A model generated the notes under the pieces. That model was not told the origin of the DNA. It saw only the letters and a program-made list of their open reading frames with translations, and did no database searches. From NCBI GenBank assembly GCA_003249955.1, contig QKHS01000017.1:1-64000 (forward strand): a stretch of DNA of 64,000 nt. The letters are read 5' to 3'. Source of the DNA: Bacteroidales bacterium. GTDB lineage: Bacteria > Bacteroidota > Bacteroidia > Bacteroidales > ML635J-15. Shown here piece after piece: positions 28,144 to 36,493 of this stretch (the stretch's first letter is position 1; every line of letters starts with the position of its first letter). The position numbers were made by a program, and so were the translations under genes.

Positions 28144-28392
28144 AAACATCTCCATTATGGTTATTTTTCATTACTGATATTAATACATTTTACCCTTAAT
28201 TTATACATATTGTATAATTTCAGGCAGTGGTTTTCAACACAACAGCAAAATTGTTAATAATTTTTACCATACATAAACTACTGATTACCAATAACTTACA
28301 AACAGGGTTACATTTCTACTAAACTTTTTTTTGTTTTTTTTGTTCTATGTAAAAAGTAGTTTGTATATTTGTACAGAATTTAGAAAATTGAG

Positions 28393-28791
28393 ATGAAAAA
28401 GTTCGCTGTTTTAATAATTACTCTTTTTGCTTCATGCCTTTATGTTTTGGCTCAGCAACCGGAACCTGTTTTATTGTGCAGTGCTGGAAATATCGCAATT
28501 AATGATAAAGACGGAAACAAAAGCTCTAAAGCTACAACGGTTCAAACTTTTGAGGTTACTGCAAATCCTGTTAATGAAAGCATTAGCGTTAAATTCAATG
28601 TAAATGCAAACATTGAAAGTGTTAAGATGATTAACAATAATTCAACTGTTGTGTTTGAAACAGGAAAATCAAGAGGAACTACAGGATCAGTACTGGACAT
28701 TCCTGTTGATGATATGGAGCCGGGAACTTATTTTGTTCGTGTACAGACAGAAAAAGGAACTCAGGTTCAACGGATTATAATCTCCAAGTAA
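28393..28791 (+). CDS. Very small secreted protein with a T9SS sorting domain
   Basis: The 132-residue protein has a signal peptide (1-20, ...YVLA before QQPEP), about 35 residues of low-complexity mature sequence, then a type A sorting domain (about 55-132: VTANPVNESISVKFN...PGTYFVRVQTEKGTQVQRIIISK). Little remains for a functional domain, so the exported part is nearly only the sorting domain. The sorting domain is closely similar to that of the next gene. The promoter is TTTG (28339-28342), 21 bp, TATATTTG (28364-28371). A terminator follows. Confidence 0.75.
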   Translation: MKKFAVLIITLFASCLYVLAQQPEPVLLCSAGNIAINDKDGNKSSKATTVQTFEVTANPVNESISVKFNVNANIESVKMINNNSTVVFETGKSRGTTGSVLDIPVDDMEPGTYFVRVQTEKGTQVQRIIISK

Positions 28792-28813
28792 AAACAATTT
28801 AACAAAAATATTT

Positions 28814-28839
28814 AAGACGGTGTAAGCCGTCTTTTTTTT
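28814..28839 (+). terminator. Terminator after the small sorting-domain gene
   Basis: AAGACGG (28814-28820), 6-nt loop, CCGTCTT (28827-28833), then a T run. Confidence 0.8.
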
Positions 28840-29009
28840 ATCCACAAACAGCATGTTTTTCACATTTTACGCAATTAGTATAAACACACTACTTAAAACT
28901 GCAAAACAGCTCTTAATAGCACAACTCACCAACACCATCTCTAACAATCTACAACACAACAACTTACAGCAAACAATTCACATAAAACCATTAATAAAAA
29001 TTAATTAAA

Positions 29010-29040
29010 TTGTATTAATCAGATTAATTTAGTATATTTG
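29010..29040 (+). promoter_or_regulatory. Promoter of the second sorting-domain gene
   Basis: TTG (29010-29012), 20 bp, TATATTTG (29033-29040), 27 nt before the ATG at 29068. Confidence 0.6.
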
Positions 29041-29067
29041 CTCAACAGCATTAGCATCAACCATCTA

Positions 29068-29874
29068 ATGAAAAGGAGCTTAATTATTTTTATCGTAACA
29101 TTTCTGTCATTAATCAGTGTAACAATGGCACAACACGAAAGCCTGAACCTTGGTGTCATAGTTATGTGGGAAGGAGGTAAAACCGACAGTTTTTACTATG
29201 CAGACGATTTTAACAATCATGATTTCGGCATACTTACATCTGAGAACAGCTTTTTCCTTAAATCCGGCAGGACATTAATTTCCAAAGACACTTCAGGAGA
29301 GATTATTGATGCTGATATGTTTTATCGTATTTATAAAAACGGAGAACCACCCGGGAAATTTATAAATGTAAATCTTCCATTGCATTCTGAATGGGTTGAA
29401 AGTGGATTTACCAATCAACTCTGGTGGAATGATGCTCCTGACGAAACATATCTTAATATTCTTACAGGCTTAACAGACGGAACATATTCTATAGAAATTT
29501 ATTTCTCCGCAGAAACCGGTGAAAACATTTTGCTTTACCTTAACAATGCCACTTTTAACTACATCGCACAATTTTCATATTCCGGTTCTGCACAAACAGC
29601 AAAATCAAGAGGGCTTACAAATTCTGACATTTTTGATATTTGCCCTAACCCTGCTGACGAAAAACTATGCATAAAATTTAACTCTGTAACAAATGTTGAA
29701 AGTATTAAAATGATTGATGCACAATCATCAGTAATTTATGAGGGCGGAAGATCCAGAGGTATTCCCGGAACTCCGGTTGACATTCCCATTGACAATGTAG
29801 ATGCCGGAACATACTTCGTAAGAGTACAAACCGAAAACGGAGTATCAGTACAAAGGATTATCATCACGAAATAA
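29068..29874 (+). CDS. Secreted hypothetical protein with a T9SS sorting domain
   Basis: The 268-residue protein has a signal peptide (1-22, cleaved near TMAQ), a beta-rich central domain of about 165 residues (LNLGVIVMWEGGKTDSFYYADD..., TYSIEIYFSAETGENILLYLNN) that I do not recognise, and a type A sorting domain (ICPNPADEKLCIKFN to QRIIITK). The last 70 residues match the previous gene's sorting domain closely (SVKM/SIKMI, GTYFVRVQTE, VQRIII), so the two share ancestry in that part. Start 29068 is preferred over 29038 because the signal peptide begins there and the upstream start lies in the promoter. Confidence 0.75.
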   Translation: MKRSLIIFIVTFLSLISVTMAQHESLNLGVIVMWEGGKTDSFYYADDFNNHDFGILTSENSFFLKSGRTLISKDTSGEIIDADMFYRIYKNGEPPGKFINVNLPLHSEWVESGFTNQLWWNDAPDETYLNILTGLTDGTYSIEIYFSAETGENILLYLNNATFNYIAQFSYSGSAQTAKSRGLTNSDIFDICPNPADEKLCIKFNSVTNVESIKMIDAQSSVIYEGGRSRGIPGTPVDIPIDNVDAGTYFVRVQTENGVSVQRIIITK

Positions 29875-30094
29875 CAAACACACACAATTTCAACCGTAAG
29901 ATCCTTGTAAAAACGGTTATAACTATGTGATAATTAAAAACAACCGGAAAAACACGAATTCGTCAACAGAACAAAAGCAAATCTTCTGAGACAGTTCCGG
30001 CACAACTTCCAATAAGTACAAATACTTATTCAGCCAAGTAAATCTACTACAAAAATGCAGTATTTACAGTCTGTTACACCATATTAATACAATG

Positions 30095-30102
30095 TAATTT
30101 TG
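30095..30102 (+). promoter_or_regulatory. -7 box of the Hdr-like operon
   Basis: TAATTTTG fits TAnnTTTG, 18 nt before the ATG at 30121. It argues against the TTG start at 30100, which lies inside the box. Confidence 0.5.
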
Positions 30103-30120
30103 GGCAAACAAAATTTAAGC

Positions 30121-30831
30121 ATGACTGGTTACTATGATTTATTAATGCAGGATGTTCGTTTTCGTGAAGGTCTGACAGCCTGCATGAACTGTGGAGTTTG
30201 TACAGCAATATGTCCGGCTGCTGAATTTTACAAATATGATCCGAGGCAAATTTGTAATTTGGTACAAACCCGTGATGACAACAAGATAGAAGAATTACTC
30301 AAAAGTGATACTATTTGGTACTGCGGACAATGTATGTCGTGCAAAACCCGTTGTCCGAGAGGTAATGTGCCGGCATTAATAATTTCTGTTTTAAGGAAAG
30401 TCTCACAAGAGCTTGGTTATTTCACACAAAGTGAAAAAGGCCGTCAGCAATTTGCAATTAAAAGAACAGTGGGAGATAATATTATTAATACCGGCTATTG
30501 TGTACACGTAGATCATGTAAACCCAAAGCTTCACCCCGAGCAAGGACCTGTATGGAAATGGTATGTGGAAAATGCCGAAGAAGTTGCCGACAGACTGGGA
30601 GCAAACTACAACAAAGAAGGAGGCGGAGCATTGCGTAAGATTTCACAAAAGAACCTTGACGAAGTAAAAAAAATATTTGATGTTACCGGCGGGTCAGAAC
30701 TGTACGGAGATATCGAAAAATTTTCAAAAGAAGTTGCAGACAAATTCAAAATGAGTTTCGAGAAAGAAGGAATAAACAACGAATACTTTTTTCACACTTA
30801 TATAGAAAATTCAAATAATCATCAGAAATAA
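30121..30831 (+). CDS. HdrC-like 4Fe-4S ferredoxin subunit
   Basis: The 236-residue protein has two CxxCxxCxxxC clusters (CMNCGVCTAICP and CGQCMSCKTRCPRG), each binding a 4Fe-4S cluster. It has the helical C-terminal extension typical of HdrC-like electron-transfer subunits. It is first in a five-gene operon (HdrC, HdrB, HdrA, HdrC, membrane HdrD-like), with 3 nt before the next gene. It is expected to pass electrons between the flavin subunit and the HdrB-like subunit. I use the ATG at 30121. Confidence 0.85.
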   Translation: MTGYYDLLMQDVRFREGLTACMNCGVCTAICPAAEFYKYDPRQICNLVQTRDDNKIEELLKSDTIWYCGQCMSCKTRCPRGNVPALIISVLRKVSQELGYFTQSEKGRQQFAIKRTVGDNIINTGYCVHVDHVNPKLHPEQGPVWKWYVENAEEVADRLGANYNKEGGGALRKISQKNLDEVKKIFDVTGGSELYGDIEKFSKEVADKFKMSFEKEGINNEYFFHTYIENSNNHQK

Positions 30832-30834
30832 AAA

Positions 30835-31911
30835 ATGACAGAGACAAAAAAGCATTTTTGGAACGAATATCAGAAAGAAATTGCAGAAGATAATTTTTTT
30901 TATGAACGTAGTTGTATCCGCCAATCTTTCTTCCCGGGTTCCGAAACAATATTTTTAAAAATTCTGACTGACGATCTGGGTAAAAATATTATTGACGATC
31001 CCAACCAGCATACCTGTACAGGAATCGGATATCATTCCGATGTAGTACCTTTCGACACCACAATGACTGTTGTAGGACGATTGTTCTCTCTCATGAAAGA
31101 TTCAGGAGTCAGGAATTACGTTCCATCCTGCGTTACTTCTTTCGGAGTTTTTACCGAAGTTGTGGAAACCTGGAAACATTTTCCTGAAGAACTGGAAAAA
31201 ACACGCGATAATTTAAGAAAAGCAACAGGAAGAGAATTCGACATTCCTGAAAACATTGCACACCCTTCTGATATTATTTATAAGTACCGTAAGGAGCTTA
31301 AAGAAAAAATGAAATATCAACTGGTTAACCGCCACACAGGTAAACCGCTAAAAGTTGTTGAACATATAGGTTGTCATTATGGTAAAATATTCTCAAAACA
31401 TGCCGTCGGAGGAGCTGAGTTCCCTCAGGTTCTTGCAGGTATGATTGAAGAATGGGGAGGCGAAGTTGTTGATTATCCTGAACGCAGACATTGCTGTGGC
31501 TTTGGATTCAGACAATACCTTGTTATGGCAAACAGAGGGTATTCTGTTGCCAATACCAAGAAAAAATTTGAATCAATGAAGCCATACAAACCAGATTTTA
31601 TAGTTGCCAACTGCCCTGGTTGTGCAATGTTTATGGACAGATGGCAATATACAATTGCTGAAATGGAAGGGATAACTTATGACGACAATAAAATGGGGAT
31701 TCCTGTTCTGACTTATGAAGAAATGGCCGGAATGTTACTCGGATACAATCCCTGGGATCTTGGATTACAAATTCATCAGGTACAGGTTGAGCAACTTTTG
31801 GACAAAATAGGTATTGAATATAACCCTGACGATAAATTTATTGGTAAATCCGGAAAGTATCTGGGCGAACCTGAAAAACCCGAAAATCTTGTAGTTGATT
31901 ATGGAAAGTAA
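30835..31911 (+). CDS. HdrB-like CCG-domain subunit
   Basis: The 358-residue protein is related to heterodisulfide reductase subunit B. The C-terminal CCG motif is intact (IGCHYGK, HCCGFGF, NCPGCAMF), the pattern that binds a special 4Fe-4S cluster. The N-terminal CCG motif is degenerate (RSCIRQSFFPGSE, HTCTGIG, PSCVTSFG), so only one cluster may form. Real HdrB reduces a heterodisulfide of methanogens. This bacterium lacks that context, so the substrate is unknown and could be a thiol, quinone or sulfur compound. The end overlaps the next gene by 11 nt. Confidence 0.82.
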   Translation: MTETKKHFWNEYQKEIAEDNFFYERSCIRQSFFPGSETIFLKILTDDLGKNIIDDPNQHTCTGIGYHSDVVPFDTTMTVVGRLFSLMKDSGVRNYVPSCVTSFGVFTEVVETWKHFPEELEKTRDNLRKATGREFDIPENIAHPSDIIYKYRKELKEKMKYQLVNRHTGKPLKVVEHIGCHYGKIFSKHAVGGAEFPQVLAGMIEEWGGEVVDYPERRHCCGFGFRQYLVMANRGYSVANTKKKFESMKPYKPDFIVANCPGCAMFMDRWQYTIAEMEGITYDDNKMGIPVLTYEEMAGMLLGYNPWDLGLQIHQVQVEQLLDKIGIEYNPDDKFIGKSGKYLGEPEKPENLVVDYGK

Positions 31912-32923
31912 AAGCATTTTGATTATTGGAGGAGGTCCTGCAGGACTTGAAGCAGCTTACAATATTGCTATAAATGGTTATAAAGTTACCATTCTGGAAA
32001 AAGATAATGAAATTGGCGGAAACATAAAAAAATGGGTTAAACTTTTCCCTGATTTCGGAGATGCAGCCGAAATCAGAAAAGCATTTGCTGACAAAGTTAA
32101 TAAAGGAAACATCGAAATCCAGACAGGTGTGGAAATCTCAGAACTATATAGTGAAAACGAAAAATGGTTTGCAAAAAACGGGAATAATGTTATCTATTCG
32201 GCAGATGCTGCCCTGCTGGCAACCGGATTTGAAGCTTTTGATGCCAGAAGAAAAGAAGAATTAGGATATGGTATTTACGATAATGTAATTACATCTGTCG
32301 ATTTTGAAGAGATGTACAAAACCGGCAAAATACTTACTGCACAAGGGACTGTTCCAAAACGAATAGCATTTTTAAATTGTGTAGGAAGCCGCGATGAAAA
32401 AGTAGGGAACCATTACTGTTCACGCGTTTGCTGCATAAATGCAGTTAAACAGGCTACCGAATTCAAAGAACTTGTGCCAGATGCAGAAGCATATTGCTTT
32501 TACATGGACATGAGAATGGCAGGACAGTTCTACGAAGAACTTTACCGCAAATCACAGGAGAAATACAACGTAAATTATATCCGAGGAAGAATCTCGGAAG
32601 CAGCAGCAACTTTTGACAAGCGTATTCAGATTAAATCCGAAGACACTTTAACAGGGCTTCCGATGAAAATGACTGTTGATATTCTCGTATTAATGGTAGG
32701 CATAGAGTCTTCTGCATCTACAACAGAGCTAAGCAGACAAAACGGAATAAACGGAGAATACGGCTTTGCTAAAAGTCTTGGACTCTACATTTCGGACAAC
32801 CTTACAAAAAAAGCAGGGCTGTTTTTGGCCGGTTCGTGCAAACGACCGCTTACTTTACCCGAAACAGTTGCAGATTCAAGAGCTGCGTCAGTACAAATTT
32901 TGAATTATTTAAAACTGAATTAA
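31901..32923 (+). CDS. HdrA-like FAD-dependent oxidoreductase
   Basis: The 340-residue flavoprotein has an N-terminal FAD-binding Rossmann motif (ILIIGGGPAGLEAAYNIA), the region VTILEKDNEIGGN, and the HdrA-specific Cys-rich segment FLNCVGSRDEKV...YCSRVCCINA that ligates a 4Fe-4S cluster. It ends with the FAD-contact motif (GLFLAGSCKRPLTLPETVADS). It is shorter than methanogen HdrA, closer to QmoA-type proteins. The ATG at 31901 is used, overlapping the previous gene by 11 nt. It stops in TAATG shared with the next start. Confidence 0.85.
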   Translation: MESKSILIIGGGPAGLEAAYNIAINGYKVTILEKDNEIGGNIKKWVKLFPDFGDAAEIRKAFADKVNKGNIEIQTGVEISELYSENEKWFAKNGNNVIYSADAALLATGFEAFDARRKEELGYGIYDNVITSVDFEEMYKTGKILTAQGTVPKRIAFLNCVGSRDEKVGNHYCSRVCCINAVKQATEFKELVPDAEAYCFYMDMRMAGQFYEELYRKSQEKYNVNYIRGRISEAAATFDKRIQIKSEDTLTGLPMKMTVDILVLMVGIESSASTTELSRQNGINGEYGFAKSLGLYISDNLTKKAGLFLAGSCKRPLTLPETVADSRAASVQILNYLKLN

Positions 32924-33273
32924 TGAAAAACTGGGGTTTTAAAATATCCAGGCCTCGTGCAATAGACTTTGATACTGCCGACCTTGCAGAGTATTCAAAA
33001 TTAGTGGAAAAAGTTCCGTCAGCAAAAAGATGTCTTATGTGCGGCGCGTGCACAGCTACATGTTCTGCAGGAAATCACACCGATTTTAATTTCAGACATT
33101 CACATTTAATGTATCGACGTGGTCAATTCGAAGGACTTGCCGAAGAGCTTGACAAATGTATGTTATGCGGAAAATGCAAAATGGTATGCCCCAGAGGTGT
33201 AAACACCAGGGCAATAATATATAATATGAGAATATTTTTAAATGATATGAACTATAAAAATATTGAATCATGA
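32923..33273 (+). CDS. Second HdrC-like 4Fe-4S subunit (small)
   Basis: The 116-residue protein has two clusters, CLMCGACTATCSAG and CMLCGKCKMVCPRG. The start shares one base with the HdrA-like stop (TAATG) and the end overlaps the next gene by 4 nt (ATGA), so translation is coupled. It is likely the second electron carrier between the flavoprotein and the membrane HdrD-like subunit. Confidence 0.82.
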   Translation: MKNWGFKISRPRAIDFDTADLAEYSKLVEKVPSAKRCLMCGACTATCSAGNHTDFNFRHSHLMYRRGQFEGLAEELDKCMLCGKCKMVCPRGVNTRAIIYNMRIFLNDMNYKNIES

Positions 33274-35096
33274 ATTATCATCCGTTCATAATCCCGTTTT
33301 CTGCCGGCGCAATATTCTTGTTTGCAGTTGTAATTTATAAATTTGTGAAATGGTTCAGAAATCTTGACCGTAAACAAATGTACTTTGTAAACAAAAATAT
33401 TTTCAGCTTCAAAACCATTGAAGCAATCGGAGAAACATTTCGGGAAGCTCTCATCCATCGTAATATTTACAAAAAGAATCCTTTGCTGGGTTACATGCAC
33501 ATGAGTCTGGCTTTCGGATGGTTTTTACTGATAGCTGTGGGGAAAACAGAATCTTCATTTTATGCAGGTACATTCTTCGAGGAACCATGGCTTGCAATAT
33601 TCTTTAAATACTTTGCAAAAGAGCAACACAGCTATTTTATGGCTGCAGAATTCTCGTTCATAATGGATTTATTACTTCTGATTGTCCTGAGCGGCGTAGC
33701 TCTTGCATTGTTCAAAAGAGTAAGATCAAATTTTCTGGGTATGAAAAAAGCTACCAAACACAGTAAATTCGATCGTATTGCATTAGCATCATTATGGTGG
33801 ATTTTCCCTTTACGCCTACTTGCCGAAAGCACAACCGCTGCTGTTGCCGGGAACGGTAATTTTTTAACCGGAACAGTCGGCAACTGGTTATCCGGTTTAC
33901 CGGTAGAAGCCATTGAGTTACCAATGTGGTGGGCATATTCTTTCTCGCTTTGTGCATTTTTTGTAAGCTTGCCGTTTTCAAGATATATGCATATCCCTAC
34001 CGAAGTTGCATTAATATTTTTGCGCAAATGGGGAGCTACTGCAGGGGAACAATACTCAGGCATGACAGATCTTCAGTTAAATTCATGCTCACGTTGCGGA
34101 ATCTGCATTGACTCATGTCAGCTAAATTTTGCAGCAGACATCAATCATGTTCAGTCTGTTTACTTTATCCGCGATACCCGCTATAAAAAATTAACCGATG
34201 AAGTTGCTAATAATTGTCTTATGTGCGGACGTTGTGTTGAAGCCTGCCCTGTAGGGCTTGAACTTACTGTAATACGCCAGCAGTTAAGAAACAAAGCTGA
34301 AATTCCGGGAAAACATTATTTTGAATACAATAAAGCTGAAGAAAGTAAAAATAAAACAGACGTTATTTATTTTGCCGGATGCATGACGCACCTCACACCA
34401 TCCATTATAATCTCGATGAAAAAGATTTTTAATGAAGCCGGAGAAAGATTCTGGTTTATGGACGAAGACAAAGGTCTGTGCTGCGGACGGCCTATGCGCC
34501 AACAGGGATTTGTACAACAATCCAAAGACCTCATAAGCAAAAACATGAGACTTATTGCATCCTCAGGAGCAAAAATGATGGTTACCTCCTGCCCTATCTG
34601 CTACAAATCATTCACCGAAGAGTACGTTCTCGATATTCCTGTTATGCACCATACCGAATACATTAAAATGTTAATGGACAAGAAACGTATAAACGTTAAA
34701 AAATCGGACTTAAATATGGTTTATCATGATCCTTGCGAATTGGGACGCGGATCAGGTATTTTTGAGCAACCCCGTGATGTGCTGAGACAAACAGGAAATC
34801 TCAGAGTTTCTGAATTTGAAAAAGAAAATGCACTTTGTTGCGGAGGAAGTTTATCTAATACAGTAATAGAACTGGACACTCAGATAAAGATAAGAAATCA
34901 TGCTCTTGAAGTTCTTACAGAATCGAAGCCGGATGTATTGGCTACAGCATGTCCTTTGTGTAAAAAATCTTTCGTACACGGCAACAAAGCAAAAGTTATG
35001 GATATTGCAGAAATTGTCGCAGATTGTTTAAATTTGCAATCTGAAAAAAACGAAAAAAAATCAGTAAATAAAAAAGAATCTATAGAATTTATATAA
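33270..35096 (+). CDS. Membrane-bound HdrD-like iron-sulfur oxidoreductase (NarI/DsrM-type fusion)
   Basis: The 608-residue protein has an N-terminal membrane part (about 1-250, roughly five helices, with His residues such as in YMHMSLAFGWF and SRYMHIPTE that could bind haem). Two 4Fe-4S ferredoxin clusters follow (CSRCGICIDSCQ, CLMCGRCVEACPVG). Last are two CCG domains (AGCMTHL, GLCCGRP, SCPICYK and DPCELGRG, LCCGGS, ACPLCKK). This is the HdrDE/DsrMK-like layout fused in one chain, expected to link quinol oxidation or reduction with a cytoplasmic redox substrate. The next gene begins 25 nt downstream. Confidence 0.82.
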   Translation: MNYHPFIIPFSAGAIFLFAVVIYKFVKWFRNLDRKQMYFVNKNIFSFKTIEAIGETFREALIHRNIYKKNPLLGYMHMSLAFGWFLLIAVGKTESSFYAGTFFEEPWLAIFFKYFAKEQHSYFMAAEFSFIMDLLLLIVLSGVALALFKRVRSNFLGMKKATKHSKFDRIALASLWWIFPLRLLAESTTAAVAGNGNFLTGTVGNWLSGLPVEAIELPMWWAYSFSLCAFFVSLPFSRYMHIPTEVALIFLRKWGATAGEQYSGMTDLQLNSCSRCGICIDSCQLNFAADINHVQSVYFIRDTRYKKLTDEVANNCLMCGRCVEACPVGLELTVIRQQLRNKAEIPGKHYFEYNKAEESKNKTDVIYFAGCMTHLTPSIIISMKKIFNEAGERFWFMDEDKGLCCGRPMRQQGFVQQSKDLISKNMRLIASSGAKMMVTSCPICYKSFTEEYVLDIPVMHHTEYIKMLMDKKRINVKKSDLNMVYHDPCELGRGSGIFEQPRDVLRQTGNLRVSEFEKENALCCGGSLSNTVIELDTQIKIRNHALEVLTESKPDVLATACPLCKKSFVHGNKAKVMDIAEIVADCLNLQSEKNEKKSVNKKESIEFI

Positions 35097-35121
35097 TTTT
35101 AAAAACAATAAAAAAACTATC

Positions 35122-36384
35122 ATGGTAGATATTTTTGACAGGCTTAAAGAAGCTTTGGGGCCACTTGGACAGTATCAGCAAAAAGCTGAAGGTTATTTTA
35201 TGTTTCCTGAACTTGAAGGCGAAATCAAACCGAGAATGAAATTTCAGGGTAAAGAAGTTTTAAACTGGAGTTTAAATAATTATCTCGGCCTTGCCAATCA
35301 TCCCGAAGTAAGAAAAGCTGACGCTGATGCTGCGGCTCAGTTTGGGATGGCATACCCTATGGGTGCAAGAATGATGTCAGGTCAGACCAAATATCACAAA
35401 GAACTGGAAGACAAACTCGCTTCTTTTGTAAAAAGAGAATCTGCATATCTTCTCAATTTTGGATATCAGGGAATGATTTCAATAATTGATTCGCTGGTAA
35501 CAAGAAAAGACGTTATTGTTTACGACTCAGAATCTCATGCATGTATTATGGATGGTATTTTCCTTCATAAATCCAAAGGAGGAAAGAGTTTTGTATTTCC
35601 GCATAATGACATTGAACGTTGTGCAAAAATGCTGAAATTTGCCACAAAAAATGCAGAAGAAAACGGTGGCGGAGTTTTGGTTATCACCGAAGGTGTTTTC
35701 GGCATGGCAGGAGATCTTGGCAATTTGCCGGAAATCGTAAAACTGAAAAAAGATTTCAAATTCAGACTGATGATTGATGACGCTCATGGATTCGGGACTA
35801 TGGGAAAAACAGGAGCCGGAACAGACGAGCATTTTGACGTTCAGAAAGATGTGGATATTTATTTCTCTACATTTGCAAAAGCTATGGCTGGCATAGGTGC
35901 ATTTGTTGCTTCCGACAAATATGTTGTTGACTCTTTAAAATACAATATGCGTTCACAGATTTTTGCAAAATCATTGCCAATGCCTATGGTTTTCGGAGCT
36001 CTTAAACGTCTTGATATGTTGCAAAACGAACCGGAACACAAAGCTAAATTATGGGAAATAGCTACAGCTTTGCAAAACGGGCTTAAAGAAAACGGCTTTA
36101 ATATCGGGAATACACAGTCTCCTGTTACTCCTGTTTATTTCAGCGGCTCTGTTCCTGAGGGAACCAACGTTGTTGTTGATTTAAGAGAAAATCACAATAT
36201 TTTCTGCTCAGTTGTTGTTTATCCTGTAATTCCTAAAGACGTTCTGATGTTGAGAGTAATTCCTACAGCAGCACATACTATGGAAGATGTAGCAGAGACT
36301 ATAGAAGTTTTCAAAAAGATAAAATTAAATCTTGAAGCCGGAAAATACAATACAGCCGAAATGCAGTCAATGAAAATCGGTTAA
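35122..36384 (+). CDS. Alpha-oxoamine synthase, probable cysteate-fatty acyl transferase
   Basis: PLP enzyme of 420 residues in the family of serine palmitoyltransferase, KBL and BioF. Catalytic features are Lys253 in STFAKAMAG, His139 in SESHACIMDG, and D219-x-x-H222 in MIDDAHGFG. The Bacteroidota N-terminal block is present (LGQYQQKAEGYFMFPELEGE, ...NWSLNNYLGLA). A cysteate-synthase-like gene and an SDR follow. I therefore infer that it condenses cysteate with an acyl-ACP or acyl-CoA to give 3-ketocapnine, the first step of sulfonolipid synthesis (the CapB/SulA role). Serine palmitoyltransferase activity cannot be excluded from sequence. It follows the Hdr-like operon by only 25 nt. Confidence 0.78.
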   Translation: MVDIFDRLKEALGPLGQYQQKAEGYFMFPELEGEIKPRMKFQGKEVLNWSLNNYLGLANHPEVRKADADAAAQFGMAYPMGARMMSGQTKYHKELEDKLASFVKRESAYLLNFGYQGMISIIDSLVTRKDVIVYDSESHACIMDGIFLHKSKGGKSFVFPHNDIERCAKMLKFATKNAEENGGGVLVITEGVFGMAGDLGNLPEIVKLKKDFKFRLMIDDAHGFGTMGKTGAGTDEHFDVQKDVDIYFSTFAKAMAGIGAFVASDKYVVDSLKYNMRSQIFAKSLPMPMVFGALKRLDMLQNEPEHKAKLWEIATALQNGLKENGFNIGNTQSPVTPVYFSGSVPEGTNVVVDLRENHNIFCSVVVYPVIPKDVLMLRVIPTAAHTMEDVAETIEVFKKIKLNLEAGKYNTAEMQSMKIG

Positions 36385-36432
36385 TATTTATTGTCTTAAT
36401 CATTTATAAAATGATTAGAAAATATTTAGTAT

Positions 36433-36473
36433 GAAACGGAGCGGTTAGAGAAATACAAAAACCGCTTCGTTTC
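36433..36473 (+). terminator. Long stem-loop between the two PLP-enzyme genes
   Basis: Arms 36433-36446 and 36460-36473 pair over 14 bp (one G-U) around a 13-nt loop, followed by TTAAATTT, which is not a strong U run. A smaller perfect 8-bp hairpin (TAATCATT/AATGATTA, 36397-36404 with 36410-36417) lies just before it. It could terminate or reduce transcription into the cysteate-synthase-like gene. Confidence 0.55.
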
Positions 36474-36493
36474 TTAAATTTAAAAATACAGAC

